From: Candidatus Rifleibacteriota bacterium
GTDB taxonomy: Bacteria > Muiribacteriota > Ozemobacteria > Ozemobacterales > Ozemobacteraceae
Direction: 5' to 3'
NCBI GenBank assembly: GCA_018818125.1
Contig: JAHISQ010000031.1
Location: forward strand, 97,937-161,936
Length of the DNA stretch: 64,000 nt
Shown: in pieces, positions 26,722 through 35,997 of the stretch
Numbering within the stretch: the first letter of the stretch is position 1
Layout of the letters: each line of letters starts with the position of its first letter
The notes under the pieces: model-generated
What the model was told of the DNA's origin: nothing
Databases searched by the model: none
What the model saw: the letters and a program-made list of their open reading frames with translations, nothing else
Program-made: the position numbers and the translations under genes

Positions 26722-27219
26722 ATGAAAATCAATGCTGATGAACTTATGGAACTAGCCATACAGATAGAAAGGAATGGCAAGGAGTATTTTGCTGCCATGG
26801 CCGAAAGATCTGAGAATCCGAAAGTTAAACAGGTTTTTACTCTTCTGGTCCGCGAAGAACAGAGCCATCTCGAAAATTTTGTAAAAATTCGAGAACGCCT
26901 GGCAGAGAAGCTTCAGGACGATTTCCAGATTGCAGACGAATATAACACACCTGAAATGAGCGCCTATATTCAGGCAATGTCAGATGGAAAGGTCTTCCCA
27001 AACCTGTGTTCTCATGATGAACTTGTCGCTGAGATCAGGGGTGACGAGCAGGCAATTTATCATGCCATCAGCTTTGAGAAGGACACAATACTGTTTTTTG
27101 GCGATATCCTGGGAATTCTGGGCTCAGAAGACGAAAATAGAACACTGATCGAAGAGCTGATCAGGCAGGAAAAAATACATATCGCAAGGCTTTATACACT
27201 GCTTGGAAGCCTGAAATAA
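26722..27219 (+). CDS. Ferritin-like di-iron protein (rubrerythrin-type helical bundle)
   Basis: The 165-residue protein has the ferritin-like pattern: Glu16 followed six residues on by Tyr22 in the first helix, Glu46-x-x-His49 in the second, Glu in a third-helix stretch near 113, and a Glu-x-x-x-x-x-His in the last helix. These would bind two irons. There is no rubredoxin-like Cys domain fused at the end; a separate rubredoxin gene lies at 53357. The likely role is peroxide or oxygen protection in an anaerobe, which is inference. GGAG lies upstream of ATG 26722. Confidence 0.82.
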   Translation: MKINADELMELAIQIERNGKEYFAAMAERSENPKVKQVFTLLVREEQSHLENFVKIRERLAEKLQDDFQIADEYNTPEMSAYIQAMSDGKVFPNLCSHDELVAEIRGDEQAIYHAISFEKDTILFFGDILGILGSEDENRTLIEELIRQEKIHIARLYTLLGSLK

Positions 27220-27226
27220 TGCAGTA

Positions 27227-28699
27227 ATGTCATCAACAGAGAAGAGAAAACCTGCGAAAATACGCGGTGTAAGATTACCGCATGGAGCAGAACGACTGCT
27301 TTCATTGTTGCTCGTGGTTTTTGATGCTCTGTTAATGAATGCCGTGTTTTTTGGCGTCTTCACTGTCTGGTTTGGTGGACTTAAACATGCCGACACCTAC
27401 CTCAACGCCTACATGCAGATTCGCTGGTGGCTGCTGGGGCTGTATTGTTCATTTGGACTTCTGGCTGGAATTTTTAACATAAGAAATCTCAGCTCAGCCT
27501 CAGATATTTTTTCGCACACATCAAATGCCCTGCTGGGAACTTTTATAAGCTTTAATCTACTTGCCTTCTTCTCGCGACAAATGGCAAGCTTGGCATACAA
27601 TTTCCCCAGACCGGTTTTTTTGCTGGCAACGGCTTTCTGCGTGCTGACAGCAGTGGTGTTGCGCGCAATAGTCGCCACACTGTTCCGGCCTCATCCGCTG
27701 ATCAGGCGAGCGATAATTATTGGCGACGAAGCAGAAGCCAGACGTATTATTAAACACTTTCATCGTCGCGGTGGCGTACGTTTTCGCATAGTGCATACCA
27801 TGAAACCGGAGCAACTCGAAGAACTGGCTTCCGAAGTGATTTTTCGCCATGCCCATGAGGTTTTTGTAACCGATCCATCAATCAATCTTGATCAATTCTG
27901 GGCTCAGATCTTCTACAACCGCAAGGAAGAACCCCACGAATTTAAAGTCAGAATTGCTGCCGACTATCGCAAGACATCGGGCACAGTAGCTCTGCAGAGC
28001 ATCGAAGATTTTCCGCTCATAACCTTGAATTCTCACCCACTCACACAACTGCAGCGCCTCTGCAAACGTGCATTCGATGTAATCTTTTCGGCATTCGCCC
28101 TGTTTATATCGTCACCAATAATGATTTTAACCGCTCTGCTGGTAAGAATAGACTCACCCGGGCCAATTTTTTACAAACAGAAACGAGTTGGGCGCTATGG
28201 CAAAGAATTTGACGTAATCAAGTTCCGATCAATGCGAGTCGGCTCTGAATCAAGGTCCGGACCAAAAGTAGCAACGGCCGACGACGCCCGCATCTCGCCA
28301 CTTGGCGGTTTTTTGCGCCGTTTTGGCATAGATGAACTGCCACAGTTCTTTCTTGTATTTACCGGCGAAATGTCGGTAGTTGGCCCACGCCCTGAGAGAC
28401 CCTTTTTTGTTAAGGATTATTACGAGTTTCAGGGGCGCCGACTCTCAGCTAAGCCAGGAGTTACCGGGCTGGCAGCCGTCAATTCAAGATACTATCTGCG
28501 ACTCACCGACAAAGTGACATATGACTACTACTACCTGGACAACTACTGTCTGGTTCTCGACATCAAGATTGTTTTTCAGACAATATGGGTGTTGCTGTTC
28601 GAATCGAACAAAGCCCTGCATGATCAGCACCATGAGCTTGACGGAATGAAAAAATTACCGGCTGACGATGAAAATAGGAGTGAAAATCATGACAATTGA
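27227..28699 (+). CDS. Polyprenyl-phosphate sugar-1-phosphate transferase (exopolysaccharide initiating enzyme, WcaJ/WbaP type)
   Basis: The 490-residue protein starts with four or five membrane helices (about residues 20-145), followed by a CoA-binding-like/Rossmann region with Ala-Ile-Ile-Ile-Gly-Asp-Glu-Ala-Glu-Ala-Arg near 160. The C-terminal catalytic domain (PF02397) shows Lys-Arg-Ala-Phe-Asp-Val, Asp-Ser-Pro-Gly-Pro-Ile-Phe-Tyr-Lys-Gln, Lys-Phe-Arg-Ser-Met-Arg, Asp-Glu-Leu-Pro-Gln and Val-Gly-Pro-Arg-Pro-Glu-Arg. It transfers a sugar phosphate to undecaprenyl phosphate at the inner membrane. Other polysaccharide genes are absent nearby, except wecB at 62.5 kb. Confidence 0.92.
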   Translation: MSSTEKRKPAKIRGVRLPHGAERLLSLLLVVFDALLMNAVFFGVFTVWFGGLKHADTYLNAYMQIRWWLLGLYCSFGLLAGIFNIRNLSSASDIFSHTSNALLGTFISFNLLAFFSRQMASLAYNFPRPVFLLATAFCVLTAVVLRAIVATLFRPHPLIRRAIIIGDEAEARRIIKHFHRRGGVRFRIVHTMKPEQLEELASEVIFRHAHEVFVTDPSINLDQFWAQIFYNRKEEPHEFKVRIAADYRKTSGTVALQSIEDFPLITLNSHPLTQLQRLCKRAFDVIFSAFALFISSPIMILTALLVRIDSPGPIFYKQKRVGRYGKEFDVIKFRSMRVGSESRSGPKVATADDARISPLGGFLRRFGIDELPQFFLVFTGEMSVVGPRPERPFFVKDYYEFQGRRLSAKPGVTGLAAVNSRYYLRLTDKVTYDYYYLDNYCLVLDIKIVFQTIWVLLFESNKALHDQHHELDGMKKLPADDENRSENHDN

Positions 28700-28874
28700 G
28701 CCTAGAATGACAATAGCTGAGATACTGCGTCAAAATCCAGAAGCGGCCAGAATTCTACAACAGTTTGGCATGCACTGCGTTGGATGCGCAGTAGCATCCG
28801 GAGAGAGTATTGAAGACGCAGCAAAAGTACATGGCATAGACCTGCAAAAACTTCTAACGGCGCTGCGAGGTTGA
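28689..28874 (+). CDS. DUF1858-domain small protein (ScdA/RIC N-terminal-like)
   Basis: The 61-residue protein is a single DUF1858 domain: Ile-Ala-Glu-Ile-Leu near residue 9, then Ala-Ala-Arg-Ile-Leu and Phe-Gly-Met-His-Cys-Val-Gly-Cys-Ala. The Cys-x-x-Cys motif is the feature shared with the N-terminus of iron-sulfur repair proteins (RIC/ScdA) and related hybrid-cluster partners. ATG 28689 is preceded by AGGAGTG and lies inside the last codons of the sugar transferase gene. A redox or metal role is likely but undefined. Confidence 0.8.
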   Translation: MTIEPRMTIAEILRQNPEAARILQQFGMHCVGCAVASGESIEDAAKVHGIDLQKLLTALRG

Positions 28875-28886
28875 CTGAACTACAGT

Positions 28887-28914
28887 TTGTAAAAAGAACT
28901 GCTTATGTTATAAT
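28887..28914 (+). promoter_or_regulatory. Probable sigma70 promoter of dxs
   Basis: TTGTAA (28887-28892) and a consensus TATAAT (28909-28914) are 16 bp apart, with TGT directly before the -10. Confidence 0.6.
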
Positions 28915-28954
28915 CAACGAAACAGAATGTTTAAGTTGAGTTAGCGGATAAAGC

Positions 28955-30850
28955 ATGATCTTAGACAGAATAAGAGAACCGGCTGACCTCGAATTTCTTT
29001 CTTACGAAGAACTTCAGCAGCTGAGCATAGAAATTCGTGAAATGATAATCAGCGTGGTCTCGCGTAATGGCGGGCACCTTGCCAGCAACCTCGGAATTGT
29101 GGAACTCACACTGGCTGTACATAGGGTTTTCAGATCGCCCAAGGATCAGATTGTCTGGGATGTGGGACACCAGTCATATACCCATAAAATTGTCACCGGC
29201 CGTAGAGATCAGTTTGCAAGCATACGCACCTTTGGCGGTCTAAGCGGGTTCCCCAAGATCTGTGAAAGTCGGCACGACATTATTAACACCGGGCACGCAT
29301 CCACATCGATTTCAGCAGCACAGGGACTGGCAATAGCCAATCTACACCGGCAAAAAGACGGAAAAGTTGTGGCGATTATCGGTGATGGCGCGCTGACTGC
29401 CGGCATGGCATTTGAAGCGCTCAATTATACGGGCCATGAAAAAAACGATGTAGTGGTGATCCTCAACGACAACGAAATGTCAATTTCTCCCAATGTTGGT
29501 GCCATATCGATGTATTTACACCGACTGCGACTGGAGCCAGCCTACACAACACCTAAAGACTACCTGGCTCATGTATTAAAACGTATACCAGGCTTTGGTT
29601 CCCGTCTTTATAGCGTTATCAGCAGAATAGAAGGCAGCCTCAAATATCTTTTGACACCGGGCATGCTTTTTGAAGAATTTGGTTTTAAATACTTCGGACC
29701 AGTTGATGGTTATGACTTTGAGACTCTAGAACGCGCGCTTATTCGCGCCAGAGAACGAAAAGGCCCGGTTCTGGTACATGTATTGACCGAAAAGGGTCGT
29801 GGTTACAAGCCGGCTCAAGAATTCTGCCACAAGTTTCATGGCACCGGGCCGTTTGAAATCTCGACCGGCATAGCAAAGTCAAGCGGCAAAAAACCGCCAT
29901 CCTACACTGATGTATTTGGTGACGTGCTCTGCCGACTTGCTGCCAGAGACGGAGATATTGTAGCGATTACTGCCGCCATGAAAGAAGGTACCGGACTCAA
30001 CCGTTTTGCACTTGACTTCCCGGCCAGGTTCTTTGACGTAGGCATTGCCGAGCAACACGCTGTCACTATGGCTGCAGGCATGGCCAGAGGCGGACTGAGG
30101 CCGTTTGTTGCAATTTACTCCTCGTTTATGCAGCGCGCATACGACCAGGTGATTCACGATGTAGCACTGATGAAGTTGCCAGTCGTGCTGTGCCTGGACC
30201 GCGCGGGACTGGTCGGCGAAGACGGACCAACCCATCATGGCGTGTTTGATGTGTCGTTTTTGCGATGTATACCTGACATTCAGGTTATAGCACCGCGTGA
30301 CGAGATAGAACTGGAACAGATGCTCGCTTTTGCGGCAGTTCAAAGTGGCCCGGTGGCAATCAGATACCCACGTGGCGCTGGCATCGGCTGCAAAGACAGT
30401 GTTCAGGATCGCGCTGAGATAATCAACGGCCGAGCCGAAATTGTCAAAGAAGGTAATGATGTCGCAATCTGGGCACTCGGGCACATGCTGCACCCAGCGC
30501 TTGAAGCAGCCCAGGAGCTCGAACAGCAGGGGATCAGCGCACGCGTTATCAATCCACGTTTTATCAAACCATTCGATCTTGACATGCTCGCCGATACTAT
30601 AAGCAAGAGCATGCCAATGGTAACCATCGAAGAAAATGTTCTACCCGGCGGCTTTGGTAGCCTGGTCGCTGAGCACGCAGTCGAGATGGGTCATAGTGCC
30701 GGCATGTTGCGCATCGGCATACCAGACAGCTTTGTTCAACACGGCAGTCAAACCGAGCTGCGACAAATGCTTAAAATCGATGTCGAAGGTATTAAAGAGC
30801 GCATATCTGAATGGCTGCGTCCCTCGGTAATAAAAAAAGTAGCCTGCTGA
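28955..30850 (+). CDS. dxs: Dxs, 1-deoxy-D-xylulose-5-phosphate synthase
   Basis: Dxs condenses pyruvate and glyceraldehyde-3-phosphate in the first step of the MEP isoprenoid pathway, using thiamine diphosphate. The 631-residue protein shows Gly-Gly-His-Leu-Ala-Ser-Asn-Leu-Gly near 40, Trp-Asp-Val-Gly-His-Gln-Ser-Tyr near 69, and the cofactor motif Gly-Asp-Gly-Ala-Leu-Thr-Ala-Gly-Met near 143. Further on are Gly-Ile-Ala-Glu-Gln-His-Ala-Val near 366 and Asp-Arg-Ala-Gly-Leu-Val-Gly-Glu-Asp-Gly-Pro-Thr-His-His-Gly near 416. The length is normal. It has its own promoter and faces the convergent cupin gene. Confidence 0.97.
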   Translation: MILDRIREPADLEFLSYEELQQLSIEIREMIISVVSRNGGHLASNLGIVELTLAVHRVFRSPKDQIVWDVGHQSYTHKIVTGRRDQFASIRTFGGLSGFPKICESRHDIINTGHASTSISAAQGLAIANLHRQKDGKVVAIIGDGALTAGMAFEALNYTGHEKNDVVVILNDNEMSISPNVGAISMYLHRLRLEPAYTTPKDYLAHVLKRIPGFGSRLYSVISRIEGSLKYLLTPGMLFEEFGFKYFGPVDGYDFETLERALIRARERKGPVLVHVLTEKGRGYKPAQEFCHKFHGTGPFEISTGIAKSSGKKPPSYTDVFGDVLCRLAARDGDIVAITAAMKEGTGLNRFALDFPARFFDVGIAEQHAVTMAAGMARGGLRPFVAIYSSFMQRAYDQVIHDVALMKLPVVLCLDRAGLVGEDGPTHHGVFDVSFLRCIPDIQVIAPRDEIELEQMLAFAAVQSGPVAIRYPRGAGIGCKDSVQDRAEIINGRAEIVKEGNDVAIWALGHMLHPALEAAQELEQQGISARVINPRFIKPFDLDMLADTISKSMPMVTIEENVLPGGFGSLVAEHAVEMGHSAGMLRIGIPDSFVQHGSQTELRQMLKIDVEGIKERISEWLRPSVIKKVAC

Positions 30851-30936
30851 TATTTTAAAAACCAGCGCTTATTCTGGCACTGAACAACGACTCAAAAATT
30901 ACTGAGAATTTGCCAGGTTTTGCTCTCTGGCAGCAC

Positions 30937-31470
30937 TCAAGTCAATCTGTTAATGATCTCTTCAAACTGCGGGTATTGTACGAGCAATTTTGCTCGATCA
31001 GCCAGCTCAAAATCAACAAAGTCAAAACCTGGTGCAACGGCACAACCAACCAGTCCGACTTCTGCGCCATCAACAACAGCGCCAAACCAACAACCTGCCT
31101 TGATAACTATCTGCAGACGCTGCCCGGCCTCCAGATCCTGGCCAAGCGCAAAAACTGAGTGCCTGCCAGCCGGATCGATCTGATGAATGTTAATACAGCC
31201 ACCAGCATGGTGATACCAGATTTCATCTGATTTGAGCCGATGAAAGCGTGAGACATCTCCCGATGGCAGCATAAAATAAATCGAGGTCATAAATGGGCGC
31301 GAGCCACCATGCTCTGGCAGCACTTCACCTCTAATCATGCCTTCTGAACGGTATACTTCTGCAAAGTAGCCACCCTCAGGGTGCCGCTGCAGGCGAAGAC
31401 TTTTGATCCAGTCGCGGGCCTGTTGCGATAGTTCTTTTTCAACAAACTGCTTTTGCCGCATTAATTTCAA
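30937..31470 (-). CDS. Cupin_5 (DUF985) family protein
   Basis: The 177-residue protein matches the DUF985 cupin family: Leu-Gln-Arg-His-Pro-Glu-Gly-Gly-Tyr-Phe-Ala-Glu near residue 27, Thr-Ser-Ile-Tyr-Phe-Met-Leu near 62, Ser-Arg-Phe-His-Arg-Leu-Lys-Ser-Asp-Glu-Ile-Trp-Tyr-His-His near 73, and Val-Ala-Pro-Gly-Phe-Asp-Phe-Val-Asp-Phe-Glu near 148. It probably binds a sugar or nucleotide-sugar-like ligand; the biochemical role is not settled for the family. Dxs converges on it from the left. The activase at 31600 is also on the minus strand and could be co-transcribed across a 129-bp gap. Confidence 0.9.
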   Translation of the reverse strand: MKLMRQKQFVEKELSQQARDWIKSLRLQRHPEGGYFAEVYRSEGMIRGEVLPEHGGSRPFMTSIYFMLPSGDVSRFHRLKSDEIWYHHAGGCINIHQIDPAGRHSVFALGQDLEAGQRLQIVIKAGCWFGAVVDGAEVGLVGCAVAPGFDFVDFELADRAKLLVQYPQFEEIINRLT

Positions 31471-31520
31471 TCTCCATCCATAAACTCTTTAGATCTTGAG
31501 CGATTTATCAGCTTATTCGG

Positions 31521-31597
31521 CCAGAGTAATATTTCGTTTAACTGAAGCGGAAAAAAAGCCCAGCAGAGTATAAGCAAGGCAGCACCAGAGTAATATT
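31521..31597. repeat. Two 13-bp direct repeats after the activase gene
   Basis: CCAGAGTAATATT occurs at 31521-31533 and again at 31585-31597 in the 129-bp gap between the activase stop and the cupin start. No other element is associated, and chance duplication of a short stretch is possible. Confidence 0.4.
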
Positions 31598-31599
31598 GC

Positions 31600-34500
31600 T
31601 CAGAATCTGGAACTATTATTATATGAACGACTATAACGCTCTTTCACCTGACCGACAAATGCTTCGAGCTGAATCTGCCGGCCCGAGTTTTCGCCGCCCG
31701 AGTAGACAGCCGTTATGATAGGCGTTTCTGTGTGATTCTGGCGGATTTTTTCTATTATCGCAGTCGATGCATTGCCAACCATGCAGTTAAAGCAGATTGC
31801 ATTGATCACTCCGTCGGCGCCACGGTCAACAAAATCTACTATTTTGGCAATGTTCACCAGCAGCAGCTCATACTTTTCATTACTCATGTATGGCTTTGCC
31901 AAATTCATCATCTGCAGATAATTTGGCTCTCTAAACCGCTTTATTCGGCTGCCCGCAGCTTTACGAACCCGCCAGGCGCTCATAATAGCTTTAAAGGCAA
32001 CAGTTCCGGCGACAAGAATCCCTTCAATCTCCAATTTTGCCAGACTGTTCAGAAAGCCTGAAGAAATGCTGCAGTCAAGCAAGTCGATCTGCGAAGGCGA
32101 AGGCCAGACTTCAAGGCCCTGTTTCTCAAGCCACTTGAACAGGTTGTTATTGGCAACTTCGTTGACCTTTGTATAAAGATCGCCAGCGATGCCAACCAGA
32201 GGACGTGGATGGCTGCGGTCAACCGGAACAGTTGCCAGAGCTCTGAGTGAGCGATCAACCGCCTGCATGAGATCACCGCTGACCATAGCTTTGCGAACCA
32301 TCTGCAAACATTGCGCATAGATTTTGCCAGTCATGCCGGACTCTTTCTCATAAGGCCTGATTTCGCATGCCGCCTTGACCAGGACATCTATGGTCATCAG
32401 TCCCTCATAAAGTCGCTGCATGGAGTTTACCCCGAAAGCCTTGGCTAATTCGGTACCGGTAAGCGAGCTCACCTGGATATTCCTGATGCCAAGTTCTTCA
32501 ACAAGAACCTGCAAACTGTTGCCATACTGATTCAGCAGACAGGGAAAGGTCACACTCGGAAAATGATAAATAAGAGGCTGGTCTTTTTCTCTTTCATGTA
32601 GCTGCAGCAGATCACCGACGATCATGGCGTATGGACTGCACTCTTTGCCCAGCGAAAATCTCTCGCCAAGCAATCGTATATCCTGGTCGGGCACCGGCAG
32701 AATTTCGACCTGATAGCCATGGCATTCCCATAGACCGGCAAAGGCGTAGACATGGTCGCTCCAATATGGCATACAGATATGCGCACCCGCTTTTGGCACA
32801 AGTGAAACAGAACTCATGAATGGTCGCTTTTCCTGCACTTTCAGGCGCAACTTTCTTGCACTTTCAAGTTGGTCTATAAAGGCTTCAATTCTGGTTAACA
32901 AACCGGCCTCGCCGCGCTGTTCGTCAAATTCAAGAATCAGATGAGGGTGATGCTTCAGCGAAGGTTCCAGCTGCTTAAAGGTAAACGCGTCGAGCGCACA
33001 ACCATAATTAGAGATCATCAGAGGATATATATTGTCGACTGCTACCATGGCCGTCACCGCCCGAAAAATATTGGCAGAAAAACCCCAGGGAAGCGCGCAT
33101 TCTATTTCCTGAGTGCTCAAGGGCAGAATTTCAGTGGGTATGGCGAGAACCCCGAGTTTTCTGAGACGCTCGAAAAGCCCCAGATTCAGGTAGGGATCAA
33201 AAACATTGTATGGCTTTCCGGCAACACCAAAGACAAATCGGTAATCGCCGTGCGCACGCAGCTCAGCCGCACGATTTCGAAAACGTTCGTAGAATTTCTG
33301 CTGCTCAGCAACAGCCACACAATAAGCTTTTTTAACCGCGACGAGTGAGGTGTCGAGTTCTCTCAGACTGCTGTAAAACCCTTCTGAAAAGGCATTTTCA
33401 TCAGTCATCGCAATAACCGGCGAAAGCACTCTGGCAGAATCCTTGTCGTTAATCATAAATGGCATGGCCATTGCATAAGGACAGGCATAAGAATTCACCG
33501 GAGTCTGTTGGGGCAGATTCATTACCGACGGTACAAAAACATAGTCGAATTGCTGTTTTTTAAGCAACGCAATGTGGCCAGCCATCAGTTTTGCTGGCAA
33601 ACATACGCTGACAGGCAAGCCTTTTAGCCCCAGTCCGAAGATATCACTGGTCGTATGCTCAGAAAGAACAGGATTCCAGCCAATTTCTCTGAAAAATGTT
33701 CCCCAGAACGGCAGGTAACCCATGATCGTCGAAGCACGCGGCAAACCGATGACCTTCTTTGCGCCGGGATCAGAGCCAAAATAGCATTCACATTCAGCCA
33801 TATATTCTGCCGCCAGATTTGGTGGCAACGGTGATTTTGCTGCCTGGTTCACACCCTGACTGGTGTAACGCTCACAGGTATCACCAAAATGTATTTTGCT
33901 GCCGCACTGCTCAATTACGCCAACTTCACAGTTATTGGCACAGTCACTACATTTAAACGTTGAGAAAACAAGGTCATGCACACAATCCAGTCCGCGAAAA
34001 GTCGATTTCTGGTCTGCCATTAAGTCTTTGGCGGCAATAGCAGCGCCGATGGCGCCGGTAATTCGATTAAAAGGGCTAACCTGGACCGGCCGCTGCAATA
34101 TCTGTTCAAAAGCAGCAACCACAGCTTTGTTCGATGCGACTCCACCCTGAAACGCAATGCGCTTACCAACAGGTCTGTTGCCAACAACCTTTTCAAGATA
34201 ATTTCGTGCAATCGAACAGGCCAGGCCAGCGCAGATGTTGCTGACATCAACGCCTTTCTGCAGGGCGCTGCACACCTCTGTTTCCATGAAAACAGTACAG
34301 TGTGACCCGAGGTCTATCGGGGCGTTCCCGGAAAAGGCTCGCTGAGAAAAATCGCTCTTTATGTCTATTCCCATTCCCTGTGCCTGTTCTTCAAGAAAAG
34401 AGCCGGTGCCAGCCGCGCAAACCTTGTTCATGACAAAATCAGAAACACTGCCGTCATGCAACGAAATATACTTGGAGTCCTGCCCGCCAATCTCAAAAAT

Positions 34501-35733
34501 CGTATCGACGTCATCAATAAAGTTGCGGACCCCAAGAAATTGACAGGTAATCTCGTTTTTCACCAGATCAGCGCCCAGAAGTCGCCCGGCCAAATGACGA
34601 CCACTTCCGGTGGTTGCACAGGCAAGCACCTTAAGTCCCCCGTGAAAGCGTTGCTTAATGATTTCTAAACCTTCCCGGAGCGCATCGAGCGGGCGGCCGC
34701 GGGTAGGCAGATAAACCGAGGAAATTATCTCGCCATCTCGGCTTATAATCGCCATATCTGTGCTTACCGAGCCGACGTCAACTCCCAGATAGGCTTCAAT
34801 AAATTCGTTAAAGGAATTTTCAGGTTCGGGAAGCTCCAGACTCACCTGGCTGAGTTTCAATGGCAGTAAAGCGGCAGCTGTAGCAACCTCAGGCTCTATC
34901 ATCTCAGCTAATTTCTTCAGAATCTGCCGACAGGTAAACACTTCACCTCCAGCTTTTTCTGCACTAAGCGCTGCACCAATTGAACCTTCCATTGCGGGCA
35001 GCGGTGAAACAACTAACTGATCAGGCTTGTGCAGCTTGAAAGTTTCACTAAAAGCCCTGACAACACCAGCGTTTCTGGCACAACCGCCTGCGATCATTGC
35101 GGGAGTTTCGAGTTCACGGCCCTTGAGCAGCATTGCCGAAAAATTACTGCAGATGGCCATGCATACACCCAAAGCAAGTTCATCAACAAGAAACCCTTTT
35201 TGCTGCAGGTGAATCATGTCGGTTTTGGCAAACACAGCGCAACGTCCGGCAATGGGCACATGTTTCGCAGCGCCGCCACTCAATCGCGAAAATTCGTCAA
35301 GTTCGAGCTGCAATCGCCGGGCCTGTTGCTCGATAAAAGCACCACTGCCGGATGCGCAGACATCATTCATGGCAAACTCATTTATGTTTCCAGAGTTAAG
35401 CACATCAAAGGTTATCAACTTGGCGTTCTGACCACCGATTTCGACAACACTGCGCCCTGAAAAGCCGAGAGACCTTACACCCAAAGCAGTAGCCAGAATT
35501 GCATTTACCGGGACAAAGCCATTATTGTTGAGTTCGTCGCTGTTGATACCGGTAATACCCACCCGAAACTGCTCACCCGGAAAAGAACTCTCAATCTCCG
35601 CCAGAAATGTCTCGACAGCAGCCTGCTCAGCATCTGTTTTCTTCTGGCAGAACATGAGCCCTGTTGGCCTGCCCTCTTCTATCAAAATGCCTTTTGTATA
35701 AACAGAGCCGAAATCAAACCCTATACTTTTCAT
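31600..35733 (-). CDS. Long-form acyl-CoA dehydratase activase-related ATPase (BadF/BadG/HgdC type, with DUF2229 and HgdB-like regions)
   Basis: This 1377-residue protein has two ASKHA ATPase domains. The first begins Gly-Phe-Asp-Phe-Gly-Ser-Val-Tyr-Thr-Lys (about 1-250), the second Gly-Val-Asp-Val-Gly-Ser-Val-Ser-Thr-Asp (about 310-570). Each carries the cluster-binding Cys pair of 2-hydroxyacyl-CoA dehydratase activators (Val-Cys-Ala-Ser-Gly-Ser-Gly / Val-Cys-Ala-Ala-Gly-Thr-Gly, then Gly-Arg-Cys and Ser-His-Cys). The remainder matches the DUF2229/HgdB-like layout with many Cys, such as Ser-Tyr-Ala-Cys-Pro-Tyr. Such proteins drive ATP-dependent electron transfer at very low potential and are oxygen sensitive. 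The true substrate of the long fused form is unknown. No dehydratase subunit gene is in the window. Confidence 0.88.
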   Translation of the reverse strand: MKSIGFDFGSVYTKGILIEEGRPTGLMFCQKKTDAEQAAVETFLAEIESSFPGEQFRVGITGINSDELNNNGFVPVNAILATALGVRSLGFSGRSVVEIGGQNAKLITFDVLNSGNINEFAMNDVCASGSGAFIEQQARRLQLELDEFSRLSGGAAKHVPIAGRCAVFAKTDMIHLQQKGFLVDELALGVCMAICSNFSAMLLKGRELETPAMIAGGCARNAGVVRAFSETFKLHKPDQLVVSPLPAMEGSIGAALSAEKAGGEVFTCRQILKKLAEMIEPEVATAAALLPLKLSQVSLELPEPENSFNEFIEAYLGVDVGSVSTDMAIISRDGEIISSVYLPTRGRPLDALREGLEIIKQRFHGGLKVLACATTGSGRHLAGRLLGADLVKNEITCQFLGVRNFIDDVDTIFEIGGQDSKYISLHDGSVSDFVMNKVCAAGTGSFLEEQAQGMGIDIKSDFSQRAFSGNAPIDLGSHCTVFMETEVCSALQKGVDVSNICAGLACSIARNYLEKVVGNRPVGKRIAFQGGVASNKAVVAAFEQILQRPVQVSPFNRITGAIGAAIAAKDLMADQKSTFRGLDCVHDLVFSTFKCSDCANNCEVGVIEQCGSKIHFGDTCERYTSQGVNQAAKSPLPPNLAAEYMAECECYFGSDPGAKKVIGLPRASTIMGYLPFWGTFFREIGWNPVLSEHTTSDIFGLGLKGLPVSVCLPAKLMAGHIALLKKQQFDYVFVPSVMNLPQQTPVNSYACPYAMAMPFMINDKDSARVLSPVIAMTDENAFSEGFYSSLRELDTSLVAVKKAYCVAVAEQQKFYERFRNRAAELRAHGDYRFVFGVAGKPYNVFDPYLNLGLFERLRKLGVLAIPTEILPLSTQEIECALPWGFSANIFRAVTAMVAVDNIYPLMISNYGCALDAFTFKQLEPSLKHHPHLILEFDEQRGEAGLLTRIEAFIDQLESARKLRLKVQEKRPFMSSVSLVPKAGAHICMPYWSDHVYAFAGLWECHGYQVEILPVPDQDIRLLGERFSLGKECSPYAMIVGDLLQLHEREKDQPLIYHFPSVTFPCLLNQYGNSLQVLVEELGIRNIQVSSLTGTELAKAFGVNSMQRLYEGLMTIDVLVKAACEIRPYEKESGMTGKIYAQCLQMVRKAMVSGDLMQAVDRSLRALATVPVDRSHPRPLVGIAGDLYTKVNEVANNNLFKWLEKQGLEVWPSPSQIDLLDCSISSGFLNSLAKLEIEGILVAGTVAFKAIMSAWRVRKAAGSRIKRFREPNYLQMMNLAKPYMSNEKYELLLVNIAKIVDFVDRGADGVINAICFNCMVGNASTAIIEKIRQNHTETPIITAVYSGGENSGRQIQLEAFVGQVKERYSRSYNNSSRF

Positions 35734-35828
35734 TTATGGTTCCTCTCACGTTCTCCACATCAGTGGTCTGGCTTATGGCTCATCTCTTATTAGTGCCAGA
35801 TTTTACGGCACCCAACGGGTGTCATTTC

Positions 35829-35857
35829 AGGATAGTCAGAAGTCAGATTGAGGTCAA
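35829..35857 (-). promoter_or_regulatory. Probable activase promoter with palindrome on the -35
   Basis: Read on the minus strand: TTGACC (35857-35852), 17 bp, TATCCT (35834-35829). A perfect inverted repeat, ATTGAG-5-CTCAAT at 35847-35863, covers the -35 and could be an operator. The 264-bp gap between this gene and the divergent shell-protein gene holds no other ORF of note. Confidence 0.45.
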
Positions 35858-35961
35858 CTCAATATTGCTGATTACTGTAAGAATTCGGTTACGAGTGTGA
35901 ACCATCGTTTTTTGAGGTCATGAACAAGTTGAATCCTATTGCTGCAGAAGCATTACAACTA

Positions 35962-35970
35962 TGATATAAT
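35962..35970 (+). promoter_or_regulatory. Extended -10 promoter of the shell-protein gene
   Basis: TGATATAAT at 35962-35970 is a consensus -10 with the TGn extension. No good -35 lies at 16-18 bp. AGGGG at 35985-35989 precedes ATG 35998 at suitable distance. Confidence 0.45.
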
Positions 35971-35997
35971 TCTGGAAAAATTGCAGGGGTAAAATCT

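Noticed and set aside
29879..30493. 204-codon minus-strand frame
   Set aside because: It is antisense to dxs catalytic motifs and has random composition.
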